Below the pieces are notes generated by a model, which ran no database searches, was not told the DNA's origin, and saw nothing but the letters and a program-made list of their open reading frames with translations. Both the position numbers and the translations under genes were made by a program. DNA of 64,000 nt from Cryptomeria japonica. Its lineage: Eukaryota; Streptophyta; Pinopsida; Cupressales; Cupressaceae. The stretch lies in NCBI RefSeq assembly GCF_030272615.1, contig NC_081415.1, forward strand, positions 231,883,303-231,947,302, given 5' to 3'. Below, in pieces: positions 1-12,145 of the stretch (position 1 is the stretch's first letter; each line of letters starts with the position of its first letter).

Positions 1-610
1 TAACGGGTGCCCATGTTGTGTTTCAGCAGTCACGGAAGGTGATTCCAGCTTGCACGACGTATGTGTGTTACGGCGGAACCGTGGAGGAAGTAAAACCCAA
101 CAGCATGTGTCCTATTGCAGTAGACGGTGAACTCCAGACCCGAACAAAAAATTGAAGACAAGGCATCACTTATCCTATTGTGCGCACCTCTGAATCCATG
201 GACATGACCCCTGCGTAAGACATCATAATAGTATCGAAGTAACCTGACATCAGAATGTTATGCTGAAGGAATTGGGCAATGTGGTGTGCAAACGGAATGC
301 AGAGTTCCAGACCCATTATTATATAAGCATCGTATATTCTGATCAACGTGAAGTTTAATCAATAGCCAGGTGCATTATAAATCTTACCTCTGCTCTTTAA
401 AAGAATGAATTGATTTCCATGTTTACAGTGATTGCTCTAGTTGTTATATTTAACATTGATTACTAAAATCAATGCAAATAAGGAAGACACCAAATAAAGG
501 GATGTTGTATAAGATGTTATTTCCATCATTGGTTATACTGCACAAACAAACTTCTACTATGTCTTGGTTATAAATTGTTTGTTAACAAATCTTAGTTAAG
601 GAATTTTACA
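1..610 (+). repeat. 5' LTR of the chromovirus (3' part only)
   Basis: The sequence aligns colinearly with 6162-6771 of the 3' LTR and ends in ACA directly before the primer binding site. About 700 bp of its 5' part must lie before base 1, judging from the 1,306-bp 3' LTR. Confidence 0.93.
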
Positions 611-611
611 G

Positions 612-623
612 TGGTATCAGAGC
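612..623 (+). other. Primer binding site (initiator tRNA-Met)
   Basis: TGGTATCAGAGC starts one base after the end of the 5' LTR. This is the usual plant LTR-retrotransposon primer site, complementary to the 3' end of initiator methionine tRNA, where minus-strand DNA synthesis begins. Confidence 0.93.
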
Positions 624-837
624 ACTTGAATCCTGCCAGCCTATAGGGTGATTAGGAACTGCATGAAAACTTAATGCACAGTTGAGTATGCACTAGGGAA
701 ATTATAATTTCCGAAGTACTAGGGCCCGTCAAAACAGATTACAAAACTCTTCTTTAGCACAGAGTAGTTCATCTATTCCGTTTGAAATTGAGGATAGCCA
801 CACCGAAACTGACGAGGAATTTATTTTTGAAACCAAC

Positions 838-2010
838 ATGGGAGACCTGGATAACAATAGGGACCTATTGGCTGCATTAATCAGAAGTCAGCAAGATATG
901 CAAGATAATGTTAACAAAATGACCAACTTCATGACCCAATTTATGGCTAATAATATACATCAGCACCAAAATAATGGAAGACAAAATAATCATTAGAATA
1001 ATCGAGGAAACAATGGGGGTAGAGATGAACAGTCTGTCAATAATCAGCCATAAAGAACAGGAACAACTAGACCTTTTATGCCTACATTTACTGCTAGAAA
1101 CTAGCTGCTTGAAAATGAACCTACAATAAGAGAAATACAGGAAGAAATACATCAGGATTGGTTAGGCTCAGGAGAAGAATTTAGATCAACAATGACATTT
1201 AGAAAATATTTAGATGTCAGAATGAAACATAGGCCAAGAGGGCAGAGAGGGAACAATAGTGAATTGCAAAGGAAAATTGGGAAAATGTCCATTCCTTATT
1301 TTGATGGAACAGGTAAAACAACTGCTTGGGCATGGGTGCAAAAATTAGACACATACTTCCAATTAAATCCTATGTTGGAAGATGAGGCAATTAAATATGC
1401 TGCATTACATCTTGACGGTGTAGCACATGAATGGTGGCATCATGGGCAAGTAACCTTGGGTCATAATTTGATAGGTACTTATGTTGAGTTCACTGAGAAA
1501 CTTATTGACATGTTTGATTCTAAGGATCTTGAATTACATCTTAAAGATTTGACTTAGCTTAAGCAAATTGGAACTGTTGAACAATATATTTCTGAATTTG
1601 AAAAATTGGTAGTCTTAGTAATTGAAATTTCAGAAAGACACAAGATTGTAATATTTATAGATGGATTGTCTGATTCCCTCAAAGGTTGGGTTAAGTCCTT
1701 AAACCCTCTTACCTTACAGACAACTGTCAAAAGAGAAAGAGAATTAGAACAATCTTCAAAAGGAAATTTTTTTAATAAAGGACCACCACCTAAACCAAAA
1801 AAAGACAAACAACCTCTCAATAAAGATAATTTCCCTAAAAACAGGTTAAATAAAGAAGAAAGGGAAGAACTCAGAAGGAAAAAACTATGTTTCAGTTGTA
1901 GAGAAGCATGGCAGCCTGGACATAGATGTTTAGGGAAGGGGAAAATTCATTATATTGAGGTTATGTCTGACAGTGAGGATGAAGAGAATGTTGATCCTAA
2001 CATAGAATAA
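838..2010 (+). pseudogene. Chromovirus gag (decayed)
   Basis: Gag is the capsid and nucleocapsid protein. Starting from the ATG at 838, a single reading frame runs to 2010, interrupted by stops at 994 (TAG), 1051 (TAA), 1102 (TAG), 1555 (TAG) and 2008 (TAA). The capsid part lies around 1280-1700 (FDGTGKTTAWAWVQKLDTYF, then DGVAHEWWHH). A zinc knuckle of the form C-x2-C...H-x-C lies around 1887-1930 (CFSCREAWQPGHRC), followed by GKGKIHYIEV, a block typical of plant chromovirus gag. All five stops could come from CAG or CAA by a single C-to-T change. The start codon was chosen because it is the first ATG in frame with the capsid domain. Confidence 0.88.
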
Positions 2011-5000
2011 GCATCACAGAACACAAAATCAGAAATAGGTACCAAACAAGGAGAAGGAGTAATAGCATCTATGACAGGAACTCCACATTATAATATATTT
2101 TTTAGAGTTAGAGGAGTTTTGAATGGACAACGTGTGATTGTTATGCTTGATAGTGGTTCTACTCATAATTTTATAGATGCAACACTTGTGGAAAGACGTG
2201 GTTTGCATTCTGAAAAACATGAGGGATTTGATGTTAGAGTAGCCGACGGAACTAATTTATCTAGTACTCATAAAGTCCCTAAACTGAATATTACTCTTGG
2301 CAATTACACTGTTACTGATGATTTTTATGTGATTGATTTGGCTGACACTAATATTGTCTTGGGTATACAGTGGATGGAAACATTAGATGAATATACACAG
2401 AGTTTTAAAAGATTGGAATTTTCTTTTAAAATTGATGATAAGAAGGTAGTCCTTCGTGGTATGTCTAATAGTGGTCCCAAGATCGTTAGTGCTAAAAGAA
2501 TGGAGGCCATTTTTAGACATGGAGATGTGGCATGGTCAGGACAATGTTTAATCTCCAACAAGGTATCAGGCTTTGAATCTAAATCTTATCAAGATGATTT
2601 GTTAAAAGTATTAGATTCACATCATTTGGTTTTTAGTGATATTCCTCCAGGAGTTCCACCTGATAGAGGATTTGAACGTACTATTGAATTAGAAGAAGGT
2701 GCTAAACCAGTTATCACTACTCTGTGTAGACACCCTAAAACATTCAAGGATGAAATAGAAAAGGCAATTAAGGAATTGTTGGATATGGGGCATATCAGAC
2801 CTAGTTCTAGCCCTTTTGCATCATCGGTAGTGTTGGTAAAAAAGAAAGATGGAACTCTTCGTATGTGTATTGATTACAAAGCTCTTAACTAGAAAACAAT
2901 CAAAAACAGGTATCCAATTCCTCAAATTGATGAATTGTTAGATGAATTGCATGGTGTTGCTTATTTTTCTAAAATTGATTTGAGATCAGGGTATCATCAA
3001 ATTAAGTTAAGAGATCAAGATATTCATAAAACTGCTTTTCGCTGTCATTATGGTCATTATGAATTCTTGGTTATGCCGTTTGGTCTAACAAATGCTCCGG
3101 CAACATTTCAGTCCTGTATGAATCATATCTTTAACAAACAGTTAAGGAAATTTTCGCTAGTTTTCTTTGATGATATATTGATTTATAGCAAAACTTGGGA
3201 AGAGCATTTGAAACATATTGATATAGTTCTTGGTATTATGGAATCTCAATCACTGTATGCAAAGGCATCTAAATGTGAATTTGGAATGATTGAAATTTTG
3301 TATTTAGGGCATATGATTAGTGCAACTGGGGTACAGGTTCATCAAGAAAAGATAAGAGCCATTTTGGATTGGCCATTGCCAGAATCTTACAAAATTAAGG
3401 GGATTCTTTGGTCTATGTAGTTATTACAGGAGGTTTGTCAGAGGTTTTTCACAGCTTGGGGCACCCTTGACAGATCTTACCAAAAAAGGGGCATTCCGAT
3501 GGACTGAGGAAGCTCAACAGGTATTTGAGAAACTTAAAGAGGTAATGAGTTCTTGCCCAGTACTTGCTCTTCCAGATTTTAATCAGCCTTTTGTGCTGGA
3601 ATGTGATGTTTCTGGTGACGGAATAGGGGCAGTTTTAATGCAAAACAAACATCCTATAGTTTATGAAAGCAGGAAACTTAATAACCTTGAGAAATTGTAT
3701 TCTATCTATGATAAAGAAATGTTGGCAATCATGCATGCATTGACAAAATTTAGACAATATTTGGTTGGTAGTAGATTTGTAGTGAAAACTAACCATAACA
3801 GTCTGAGATATTTCTTGGGACAAAAAGATTTAAATGACAGACAACAAAAATGGATCAGTAAGATTCAAGCTTATGATTTTGAGATTGAATATATAAAGGG
3901 TAAAAATAATGTTGTTGCAGATGCTTTATCTAGAAGGCCTGAAATCGATGCGTTATCTGTAGTAATAGCTGATTGAAAATCTTTATTGCTGGTCAAATAT
4001 TCAAAGGATTCTTTTGCATGTGATTTGCTAGATTGTAATATACAAGATGATAAATATAAAGTAGTTAATGATGTTATCTATTACAAGGACAGTTCTTATT
4101 TAATTCCAGGATCGAAGTTGAAAGAAAAAATCCTCCAATATATGTATGATATTCCTCTAGCAGGGCATCCTGGATACTTCAAAACGTATTGTCATGTAAG
4201 AGAAAGGTTCACTTGGAAAAGATTAAAAAACGATGTCCTACGCTATGTGAAGGAATGCACCACTTGCCAGCAAAATAAAGCAGAGCAAACTTATCCTGTA
4301 GGTTTATTGCAGCCACTACCTATACCAGATCAGAAATGGGAAAATATATCAATGGATTTCATCACAAGTTTACCAAGATCCCAAGGTAAAGATTGTTTTT
4401 TGTTGTGGTTGATAGATTAACTAAATTTGCACACTTCTTTTCTATCACTACAAAATTTACAGCAGTTCAGATTGTAGAATTATTCTTCAGAGAGGTTTTC
4501 CATTTACATGGTTTACCAAAGACTATAATCAGTGATAGAGATAGCAGATTTGTGAGTATATTTTGGGGGGAAGGTACAGAGTTGAATCATAGTACCAACT
4601 ATCACCCGCAAACCGATGGACAGACGGAAATAGTGAACAAATGGATCGAAGATTATCTTCGTAGCTATGTAGCCGGACATCAGAAGGCTTGGGTTCGTTG
4701 GTTATATTTGGGTGAATATTGTTATAATACTACCTTTCATATGTCAATTGGTATGTCTTCTTTTAGAGCATTATATGGCTATGATGTACTCTCTTTTCTT
4801 GACCTTGCTTTTGAGCAGAGTAATGTACCTAAATCTTGTGATTGGCTTCAAGAAAGCCAAGACATTTTGTCAGCTCTTAAGGAGAATTTGCAATGTGCTC
4901 AGAATCAACAGAAAATCTATGCAGATAAAAGGCGAGTTGAACGCCATTTCGAAGTGGGAGATTTGGTATTTCTCAGGTTGCAACCTTATCGGCAATCTTC

Positions 5001-5112
5001 TCTCAAACGTAGTGGGTTTGAAAAATTAAAACCTCGGTTTTATGGCCCATATCAGGTAGTTCGGAAGGTTGGTGCAGTAGCCTATGAACTTGATTTACCA
5101 GTGGATACCAAG

Positions 5113-5286
5113 ATACACAATGTATTTCATGTATCTTGTCTCAAGAAAGCTTTGGGGCAGCAGGTGTCAGTTTCCGAAGATTTACCTCCTTTGAATGATA
5201 TACACAATGTATTTCATGTATCTTGTCTCAAGAAAGCTTTGGGGCAGCAGGTGTCAGTTTCCGAAGATTTACCTCCTTTGAATGAT
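5113..5286 (+). repeat. 87-bp in-frame tandem duplication in pol
   Basis: 5113-5199 and 5200-5286 are apparently identical 87-bp units, each encoding 29 residues beginning IHNVFHVSCLKKALGQQ. This is the integrase C-terminal GPY/F-side segment that links to the chromodomain. Because 87 is divisible by three the frame is kept. The lack of visible differences suggests a duplication younger than the stop codons, or one copied from a source element. Confidence 0.95.
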
Positions 5287-5451
5287 GAAGGGAAGCTCAA
5301 AATGATTCCAGAAGTAATTTTGGAAACATGGGACAGGCAACTGCGGAACAAAACTATCAGGGAATATCTCATCAAATGGAAAAATCTGCCTCAAGATGAT
5401 GCCACCTGGGAAAATGAAAGAGTTTTGGAGTTGCTTGAGGGCAAGCAATGC

Positions 5452-5464
5452 GAGGCAGGGGAGA
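5452..5464 (+). other. Polypurine tract of the chromovirus
   Basis: The purine-rich run GAGGCAGGGGAGA (one pyrimidine) stands one base before the 3' LTR start TGTGATGTCCCC. It is the expected plus-strand primer. Confidence 0.8.
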
Positions 5465-5465
5465 C

Positions 5466-6771
5466 TGTGATGTCCCCATCAAATTAATACTATTTGGTAT
5501 TAATTGTGAATAAAATGAACTTTCCTTATTTTATATTAGTTCGAATATTGACTAATATATTATTATAAAAGTTCAATATTTGATTTTTCACTAAAGATTA
5601 AAAGTTAAATATTAGTTTTGCTTAAATACTTTGCCTAACTATTATTTGATTATTTAATCTTGCGGGAGTTGGTTTTCCTACGGGAATTTTACCCGCTATT
5701 GTCTTTTAAATAAGGATTGGCAAATAAGGAGAGGCATTAGATTTTATTAAAAGAAGACCTGGAAGTGAAGGTTGAATATTTGCATGATATCAACACTTGA
5801 TGAAACATTCCTTTCGCCAGCCATTACTGGCCTATTGGAACCGAAGTGATGAGCCAAGGAGTAATATAATTGCGTGAGTATTGGTAGGAAATTGCAGAGG
5901 CGTGTGTATCTTACACCGGACGAGAGAAGATTAACGACAGCTTGGTGGAGGTAGAGACAGGTTGAAACTGTACGCAAGCTACATTCCTCTTCCCGCATCC
6001 TATGACCCGATATCGGGTGTAATGACTGAAGACTTCTGCATAACACGAGCACCCTAGTCATGCGAAGTATATGTACCGTCATTCATTGCAGAAAACCCGA
6101 TATCGGGTATAGTCTATGTCACAATGGTCTCTTTCCGCTCCAAGTGAACCAGATAACCCGTTAATGGGTGTCCATGTTGTGTTCCAGCAGTCACGGAAGG
6201 TGATTCCAGCTTGCATGGCGTATGTGTGTTGCGGCGGAACCGTGAAGGAAGTAAAACCCGACGGAATGTGTCCTATCGCAGTAGACGGTGAACTCCAGAC
6301 CCGAACAGCAAATTGAAGACAAGGCATCACTTATCCTATTGTGTGCACCTCTGAATCCGTGGACATAACCCCTGCGTAAGACATCATAACAGTATTGAAG
6401 TAACCTGACATCAGAATGTTACGCGGAAGGAATTGGGCAACGTGGTGTGCAAACGGAATGCAGAGTTCCAGACCCATTATTATATAAGCATCGTATATTC
6501 TGATCAATGTGAAGTTTAATCAACAGCAAGGTGCATTATAAATCTTACCTCTGCTCTTTAAAAGAATGAATTGGTTTCCATGTTTACAGTGACTGCTCTA
6601 GTTGTTATATTTAACATTGATTACTAAAATCAATGCAAATAAGGAAGACACCTATTAAAGGGATGCTGTATAAGATGTTATTTCCATCATTGGTTATACT
6701 GCACAAACAAACTTCTACTATGTCTTGGTTATAAACTGTTTGTTAACAAATCTTAGTTAAGGAATTTTACA
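5466..6771 (+). repeat. 3' LTR of the chromovirus
   Basis: The LTR is 1,306 bp, starting TGTGATGTCCCC and ending TTTTACA, in the TG...CA form. Its last 610 bp match the start of the window. The following bases, AGTCT, are the candidate 3' copy of the target duplication, which cannot be verified here. An open frame at 6116-6316 lies wholly inside the LTR and I do not treat it as a gene. Confidence 0.93.
6005..6170. promoter_or_regulatory. Palindromic motifs in the chromovirus LTR
   Basis: The 14-bp perfect palindrome ACCCGATATCGGGT occurs twice, at 6005-6018 and 6095-6108. A related imperfect one (ACCCGTTAATGGGT) lies at 6157-6170. The spacing is 90 and 62 bp. These could be dimeric transcription-factor sites in U3, but no function can be read from the sequence. 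Confidence 0.5.
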
Positions 6772-9700
6772 AGTCTTAATTTCCCTGCCACCAGCATACA
6801 ATGTTTACACCCTATATCAATGCCAAACTATTTCTAAACCTCCTTATTCTATCCCAATAATGTTAAAGCAATGACACATGCTTCCATGCCCATATCCACT
6901 TCTCCACTTGCTTGGACAAAGATAAAATGTATCCTAAATATGGTAGAGAAAGGGATGGCCTTTTGACCGCATTGAAGGGCTTTGTACTAATAAGAAATAT
7001 ACTAATAAGAAATACAGGGCTTTAAGCTCAAGTAGGGAGCATGGACCAAAAGTTGATAGGGCATGATGATAATAGTACCACTTATAAAAATTTAAGGTGA
7101 CTAAAAAATTGATATAAAAGTTGTACATTATGGTACAACCTGTACTCAATAATATTACACAGGAGATCGTCATAGGTCGTATAACAATTGAATAGCACTA
7201 TCATCAAGTTTTGAACCACCTTTGATATTAGTGCGTTCAAAAACTGTTAAAATAAATTGATTCAAAATACATTTTCCATCCAATTGAGTATGGTAAACAA
7301 AAAGGGTAGTTTAATCATAAAATAATCTTATTATTTGTACTTCTTAGTACATTATTTGGAGGTCATATGGTGTATATTTTAGATCCTAAATATATGCTGT
7401 TAGGATTGAAATAAAATTGGATTCACTTAAAACTATCAGATTTTAATCATGCATGAACACTATAGCCACTCAGAGCTGACTGGGTACCTAGAGAATGAGG
7501 CATATTCATCATGTAAAGATGTAGAGTAATGCGAAGCCCCATATCTGTACACTTGCTCAAATCAGGCGTTTTAAATTTTGAAGGCAAGGAGCTGTGGCAT
7601 TTGAGGATCATAGCGAAGGAAAATCTAACCCTTGATCAGCTATAGAAGTCATTAAGATTCAGCTGCCTAAAAAGTTTTTTACTCTTTGTCTGGCATGTCT
7701 TAAAGTTATATTAAGGAAAATCCACTCGATTTCCCTTGTGTGGGTTTCAGAATGTGTAGATCATCATTAGAAGAAGATCCATACTGATGAGAAATGCTAT
7801 AAATAGAACCAGAAAATTTGCAAAATATATTTGAATACTCGAGGAGATTATGCTTCTGAAAATATACAAGAGACAAAAATATTTGTGGACTATAATGGCT
7901 TTCATTCCACAACTTCAAACTTTGCAGATGCACACATCTAGCAGATGAGACAAGAAGGCTGTCTGGTTGGTTGAGGAAGATAATGATGATATGGAGCATG
8001 ACAACCCAGGAAGTAATGTGTCTTCCCAGCTTCTCTTTTTTACATCATGAGGCAGTCAGGTAAAATCAGGCGAGAGTCTCAAATACCAATTTGGTAATGT
8101 TACAAGCTTAGTTTCAGGTCTTTAAAAAACAGAATACATATGTAATTTCAACAGTCACATGGTTTACATATACTAGTGTTACTGTTTCTTTGAGTTTCAG
8201 GGATGGGGAATCCATTCTAACATGGCAAAAATTTCCTGAATTTGGGGACAACATGGGTGATGACCATTAAAGAAAATATACAAAAATAATAGTTGAATAT
8301 TAATTACTTCAAAAAAAAGAAATTTCCAGCTGACGGCTAACCATCACAGAGTTAAGAGTCCTCATGACCTTGATCATAATCTACTGCAGTTTAAGAAAAA
8401 CCAACTGTTGGAACTAAAATATTTTGTAAATAATATTATTATCTATCATTTTTATTTTTGCCAACCAGTGCACAAACCATGTGTGAATGATATCAGGATA
8501 TAAAACTACATAAATGCTAACATGCTTCTTGCATGTACGATAGGTAAGACCTTAAGACTATAAGCTTCAACTTGAGAATTCGAATCAGTACATTTGTCAG
8601 TAATATATAAGAACCGTTGGAGTCATAAACTTCACAGATGTTTCAGTTTGATCTTTCCTTAACAGAGTCTGATCCAAGTGAATGCTAAGGATGAATCATT
8701 CATCTCTTACACCTTGAAGCTTTACAACTTTTTGTGGAACTCTACAATGAAGAAGAGGAAGCGCAAAGATTAGTATAGTATAGAAAGAATTTTTGTTGAA
8801 TAATTAGGCCCAGAAATAAAAGATCAGGGGATTGTTTCTTCTTTTGGCAATTGGTATTTGCTGGGAGAAAATTCATCCATAATCTTGACTTCCTTCCCTT
8901 TCTGTGAGTAAATTGGACCCTAACCAAGAGGTTTATCAACTCGATGACTTCTATTGAGATAGTCCAGGATTGTAAAGGCAACAAGAACATATCTATATCA
9001 GACCGAGGAGGTGCTTTTATCAGTGTGTAAGAAGGAGATATGTTCATGTGTATATCAGACTGAAGGAATGCCAGAGACATGATCAGATGTCCCTCTGATG
9101 TACCTAAAAGGGGATACATCCCCAAATGACAGGGATGTCCCCTGATTTTGTGCAGGGGGACAAGGGGGGAGTAAGGATAATGGAAGGTCTTGTTGTTAAA
9201 TTTGAACCAGAATAAATAGATAGCAGAAAACTAAACCTATGAACAACACAAATACAAGAACTTTATCCTGGGAAAACTCTCCACCTGAGGGTGAAAAACC
9301 CAGCCCACTCAAAAATGAATTTTATTATATCTCTGAAAATGAATACAACTATTGATAGTTTCAGGTTACAATCTTCTATTATATGTTTTCTGTGTTTAAT
9401 CTGAACACAGAAAACATATATTATTACTGATCTGACAGACTTCATATACAATACTCTCAACTTGCTACAAGACAAAATGAGAGGCCAGCAATATGACTAT
9501 CCATCTGCTCAAGAAGAAGACCCACGAAAATAGAAGAGCGATGTATTTAAAGAATCGAATAGCAAGTGAAGAGACTCCACGATGGTAGAGGAAGAGTCAC
9601 TGACAGCCACATAGATATTTCACCGACAGCCACATAGACATCTCACCGACAGCCACCAAAGTGATCATATAAACAAAGAAGAATATCGAAAGGAAAACGG

Positions 9701-11618
9701 AAGCCAACTAAACGATGCAAGATAGATAAAGGTAACTGAAGCCACAAAATAAATAAGAGACGATGGAGAGGAGAATAGATATGCATCTTGAATCTCTATC
9801 GCAGCTATAACTTCAACACTTGTTATATCATTGCCTCCGATCCCATAGATGGCCTCCAGACCTTGATGATGCATCCCCATGTAAGACTGGCATATAGTAG
9901 TCTGTAAGCCTTTGGTTTGCTAGCTTGCTGTTCTTGATGGTTGTTTTTGTGGGATTCTCAAAAGTCAATGCTTATAGTGGACATTGACAAAATGCTGGAC
10001 TGTCCAAAGTTGGGAACTTTATAGCTTCACTTAGTGACACCCTTAGCACTCTTGGATGCATGTATTAATGATCTATTTACTTGCAACTTCTTGCCATCAA
10101 AGTTAGAACATAGATATTTATTTTTTATTTTTTTAAACTTTTCTTTTCTTTGGTAACTTTTTTACTTCTATAATTAATGAGTTTATTATTTGTAATTCAT
10201 AGAAAACTATAATTTTGTATTGCTTTTGTCTTGACTTGCAATAGGTTACAAGTTCTTTTTCTTCTGAGCAGAATTGGAGCTCATATTTCTATATCCATTT
10301 AATAAGGTGACTGATTAGCAACAAAAAGATAGGGGAGTTGGTAACTTGGTATACATGCATTTGAGCCTATTCCTCATCTCACACAGGCAAGTTGAGTACA
10401 AGGAGGGTGTGATGAGGCATTGGGATGTAGTGCCAAAGCATCCCAACTTGGATTATTTTGTTGCACAGCTTTCCTTAGTCTCAATGTGAGGAGCATGAAG
10501 CTGCCACACAAATCATGTGTAGTGTAGCTAGTGGGAGTGGCACTATTGTTGCTTGTGGGTGTATTGAACTAATTGACGATGTTGATGCTACTTATGAAGA
10601 ACAATACGATGATTTATATTGACTTTCCATGTGGATTTGCATTTTCGACCATTGACTATTGTAGTATTTTGTGAATAAATTGCATACATAAAAATAGTTT
10701 TGGTTTTTCTTTAACATTCAACATTGAATTATGAAAATTTGAATTTTGTTTGGGATTTAATTTTGTATATTTTGTGCAATTATGGATTTTAAAAATAATA
10801 TATTTAATATATAAACTTACAACCATACCAAACCTTGGTTAAAAAAATTCAGCAAAGTGTCATACCCAAACTAATACTGGAAAGTTAGGTTTTGCAAATT
10901 TAGATAGTTATAGATATAGTTGCCTTTTGTAGGGATATTGCCAAGGTCCAAAAGCTAAGTAAATACTTCATTTGTTGAAATAAAGTTTAAATTCATACAA
11001 CAATTTTTTCGAGCAATGAAAAAACAAGGACATGCAATTCTACAAGAGACTTACAAATATACCCAAAATATTCTCTCTCAAATCTTGAATCTTCATGCTG
11101 TCCTGATCTCTGTTTCTCAGCTTCTTCTTGCTACCTCAGTGCAGCTTTTTCAGCTGCCCTCCAAATGTGAGTAGCCCAATTTTTTCTGTGATGTAAAAAT
11201 TGAACAGTCTGAGTTTTTTGCCTCGCTTTCTATGATATCTTCTTTTCTCGATTCCAATATATGTTATAAAATATGAGGCATATTAACATGCACAGATAAA
11301 CATGTAATTTGGAGGAAATATAAGAAGCATTGAATCACATAAAATGCATTGATATTCCTTGCATATAACAACTAATTTACGCATGATAGGTACTCATGTC
11401 TCCCCAGTGCTGTTGTTTAGTCACCATACAAGGAAATCTTATGTTACTCTCTGCTACATGTTTAACTATATTTATTGCATTATGAATTTGTAAAACAATA
11501 TTTGTAGCAGGGCTGCACCTTAAATATTTTTTTACACTGCTAAGCTTGTTCTTGGATTGGTTAGCATTTTCTACATGACATTGAAAACTGACATGCATTT
11601 ATTTATCTGGTTATGTAG
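6772..11618. other. Non-coding, probably intronic DNA 5' of the first visible NADK exon
   Basis: I find no convincing protein-coding exon here, including no upstream NADK exon. Small repeats are present: a duplicated phrase near 6985-7010, a perfect hairpin at 9380-9420, and a 23-bp tandem repeat (CGACAGCCACATAGA core, three imperfect copies) at about 9600-9655. Short ORFs are not conserved with anything I recognise. If the missing NADK exons lie before base 1, this stretch and the chromovirus are part of one large intron. Confidence 0.55.
9380..9420. repeat. Perfect 17-bp inverted repeat with 7-bp loop
   Basis: TATATGTTTTCTGTGTT at 9380-9396 is followed by the loop TAATCTG, then by its exact reverse complement at 9404-9420. 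The surrounding DNA is low in coding signal. It may be part of an unrecognised transposon. Confidence 0.85.
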
Positions 11619-11689
11619 ATGAAATTTCACTATTACACACAAAAGTTGACCTTGTTATAACATTAGGTGGAGATGGAACCGTTCTTTGG
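11619..11689 (+). CDS. NADK: NAD kinase exon with the GGDGT motif
   Basis: NAD kinase phosphorylates NAD+ to NADP+ using ATP. The exon follows an acceptor TTATGTAG and ends before a donor GTAAG at 11690. Its translation ends [12 protein letters not shown], which contains the GGDG signature of the ATP-NAD kinase family (nucleotide binding and catalysis), preceded by ISLLHTKVD. The first two bases complete a codon begun in an upstream exon, so this is not the first exon. The next intron is short (377 bp). Confidence 0.93.
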
Positions 11690-12066
11690 GTAAGCACTTC
11701 TATAAACATCCATGCTACTTAAGTTTTGTTTAATGTACACTCATCTTTGAAAATGATGTTTTTATTCTGTATACATGCACCTCACAAGAAATCAAATTTA
11801 CGTAGAGATTCCAATTTGAAGCACATCCATCCGGCAATGCAGAATGAGCTCTCAACAATTTTGTGTTCTAAATTTAGTAGCAATTATTGTTCTTCATGGA
11901 TTATATTCATTCAGTTGTACTATGCCTCTAATTTCTGGGCTAAAAGCAAGAGCATTATTTATGTGCTTTGCCTAGAATAGCTTATGTAGGAAACATTCAA
12001 CTAGCTTCTGATGCATGGTATGCTTTGAATATATACTCATAATTGCCTCGTTGCTATAATTTTCAG

Positions 12067-12145
12067 GCAGCATCAATGTTTAAGGGGCCAGTTCCACCTG
12101 TTGTGCCCTTTTCTTTGGGGTCATTGGGGTTTATGACACCTTTCC
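12067..12145 (+). CDS. NADK: NAD kinase exon following GGDGT
   Basis: The acceptor TTTTCAG at 12060-12066 opens the exon in phase 0, directly continuing ...VLW with [20 protein letters not shown] and GFMTPF. This block (substrate-pocket region with SLGSLGF) is strongly conserved in plant NADK1-type enzymes. It ends with one base of a split codon before a GT donor at 12146. The following intron is 1,000 bp. Confidence 0.93.

Larger units (their letters stand above)
2011..5487 (+). pseudogene. Chromovirus pol: protease, RT, RNase H, integrase, chromodomain
   Basis: The polyprotein continues in frame from gag. The protease shows MLDSGSTHNFID near 2143. RT motifs are KIDLRSGYHQIKL near 2970 and FFDDILIYS near 3160. 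RNase H opens with LECDVSGDGIGAVLMQ near 3597. The integrase zinc region has CTTCQQNK near 4258, and its core keeps SMDFI, ISDRDSRF and YHPQTDGQTE. The chromodomain is near 5320-5440 (YLIKWKNLPQDDATWE). Breaks are a TAG at 2890, a frame change in an A-run near 3392, a TGA at 3974, and a frame change in a T-run near 4397. Integrase also lacks about five residues between FWGE and GTEL compared with the usual spacing. A duplicated 29-residue block lies before the chromodomain. The stop codon lies 22 bp inside the 3' LTR. Confidence 0.92.
1..6771 (+). mobile_element. Ty3/gypsy chromovirus, near full length, decayed
   Basis: This is an LTR retrotransposon in the same orientation as the NAD kinase gene. 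In order it shows a partial 5' LTR, a primer site for initiator tRNA-Met, gag, protease, reverse transcriptase, RNase H, integrase and a C-terminal chromodomain, then a polypurine tract and a complete 3' LTR. The domain order (integrase after RNase H) and the chromodomain place it among plant chromoviruses. The two LTRs align from base 1 to 610 against 6162 to 6771 with no net indel. I count by eye about 30 differences, mostly transitions, so roughly 5% divergence and a fairly old insertion. The 5' edge and 5' target duplication lie outside the window. In-frame stops and two homopolymer indels make it non-coding today. Confidence 0.95.

Noticed and set aside
6116-6316. 66-codon ORF within the chromovirus LTR
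   Set aside because: It lies fully in the LTR, is not similar to a known protein, and its counterpart in the 5' LTR shows no sign of coding constraint.
10380-10620. Possible transposase fragment near HWDVVPKHPNLDYF
   Set aside because: The phrase is vaguely hAT-like, but the frame breaks at once and no second conserved block follows.
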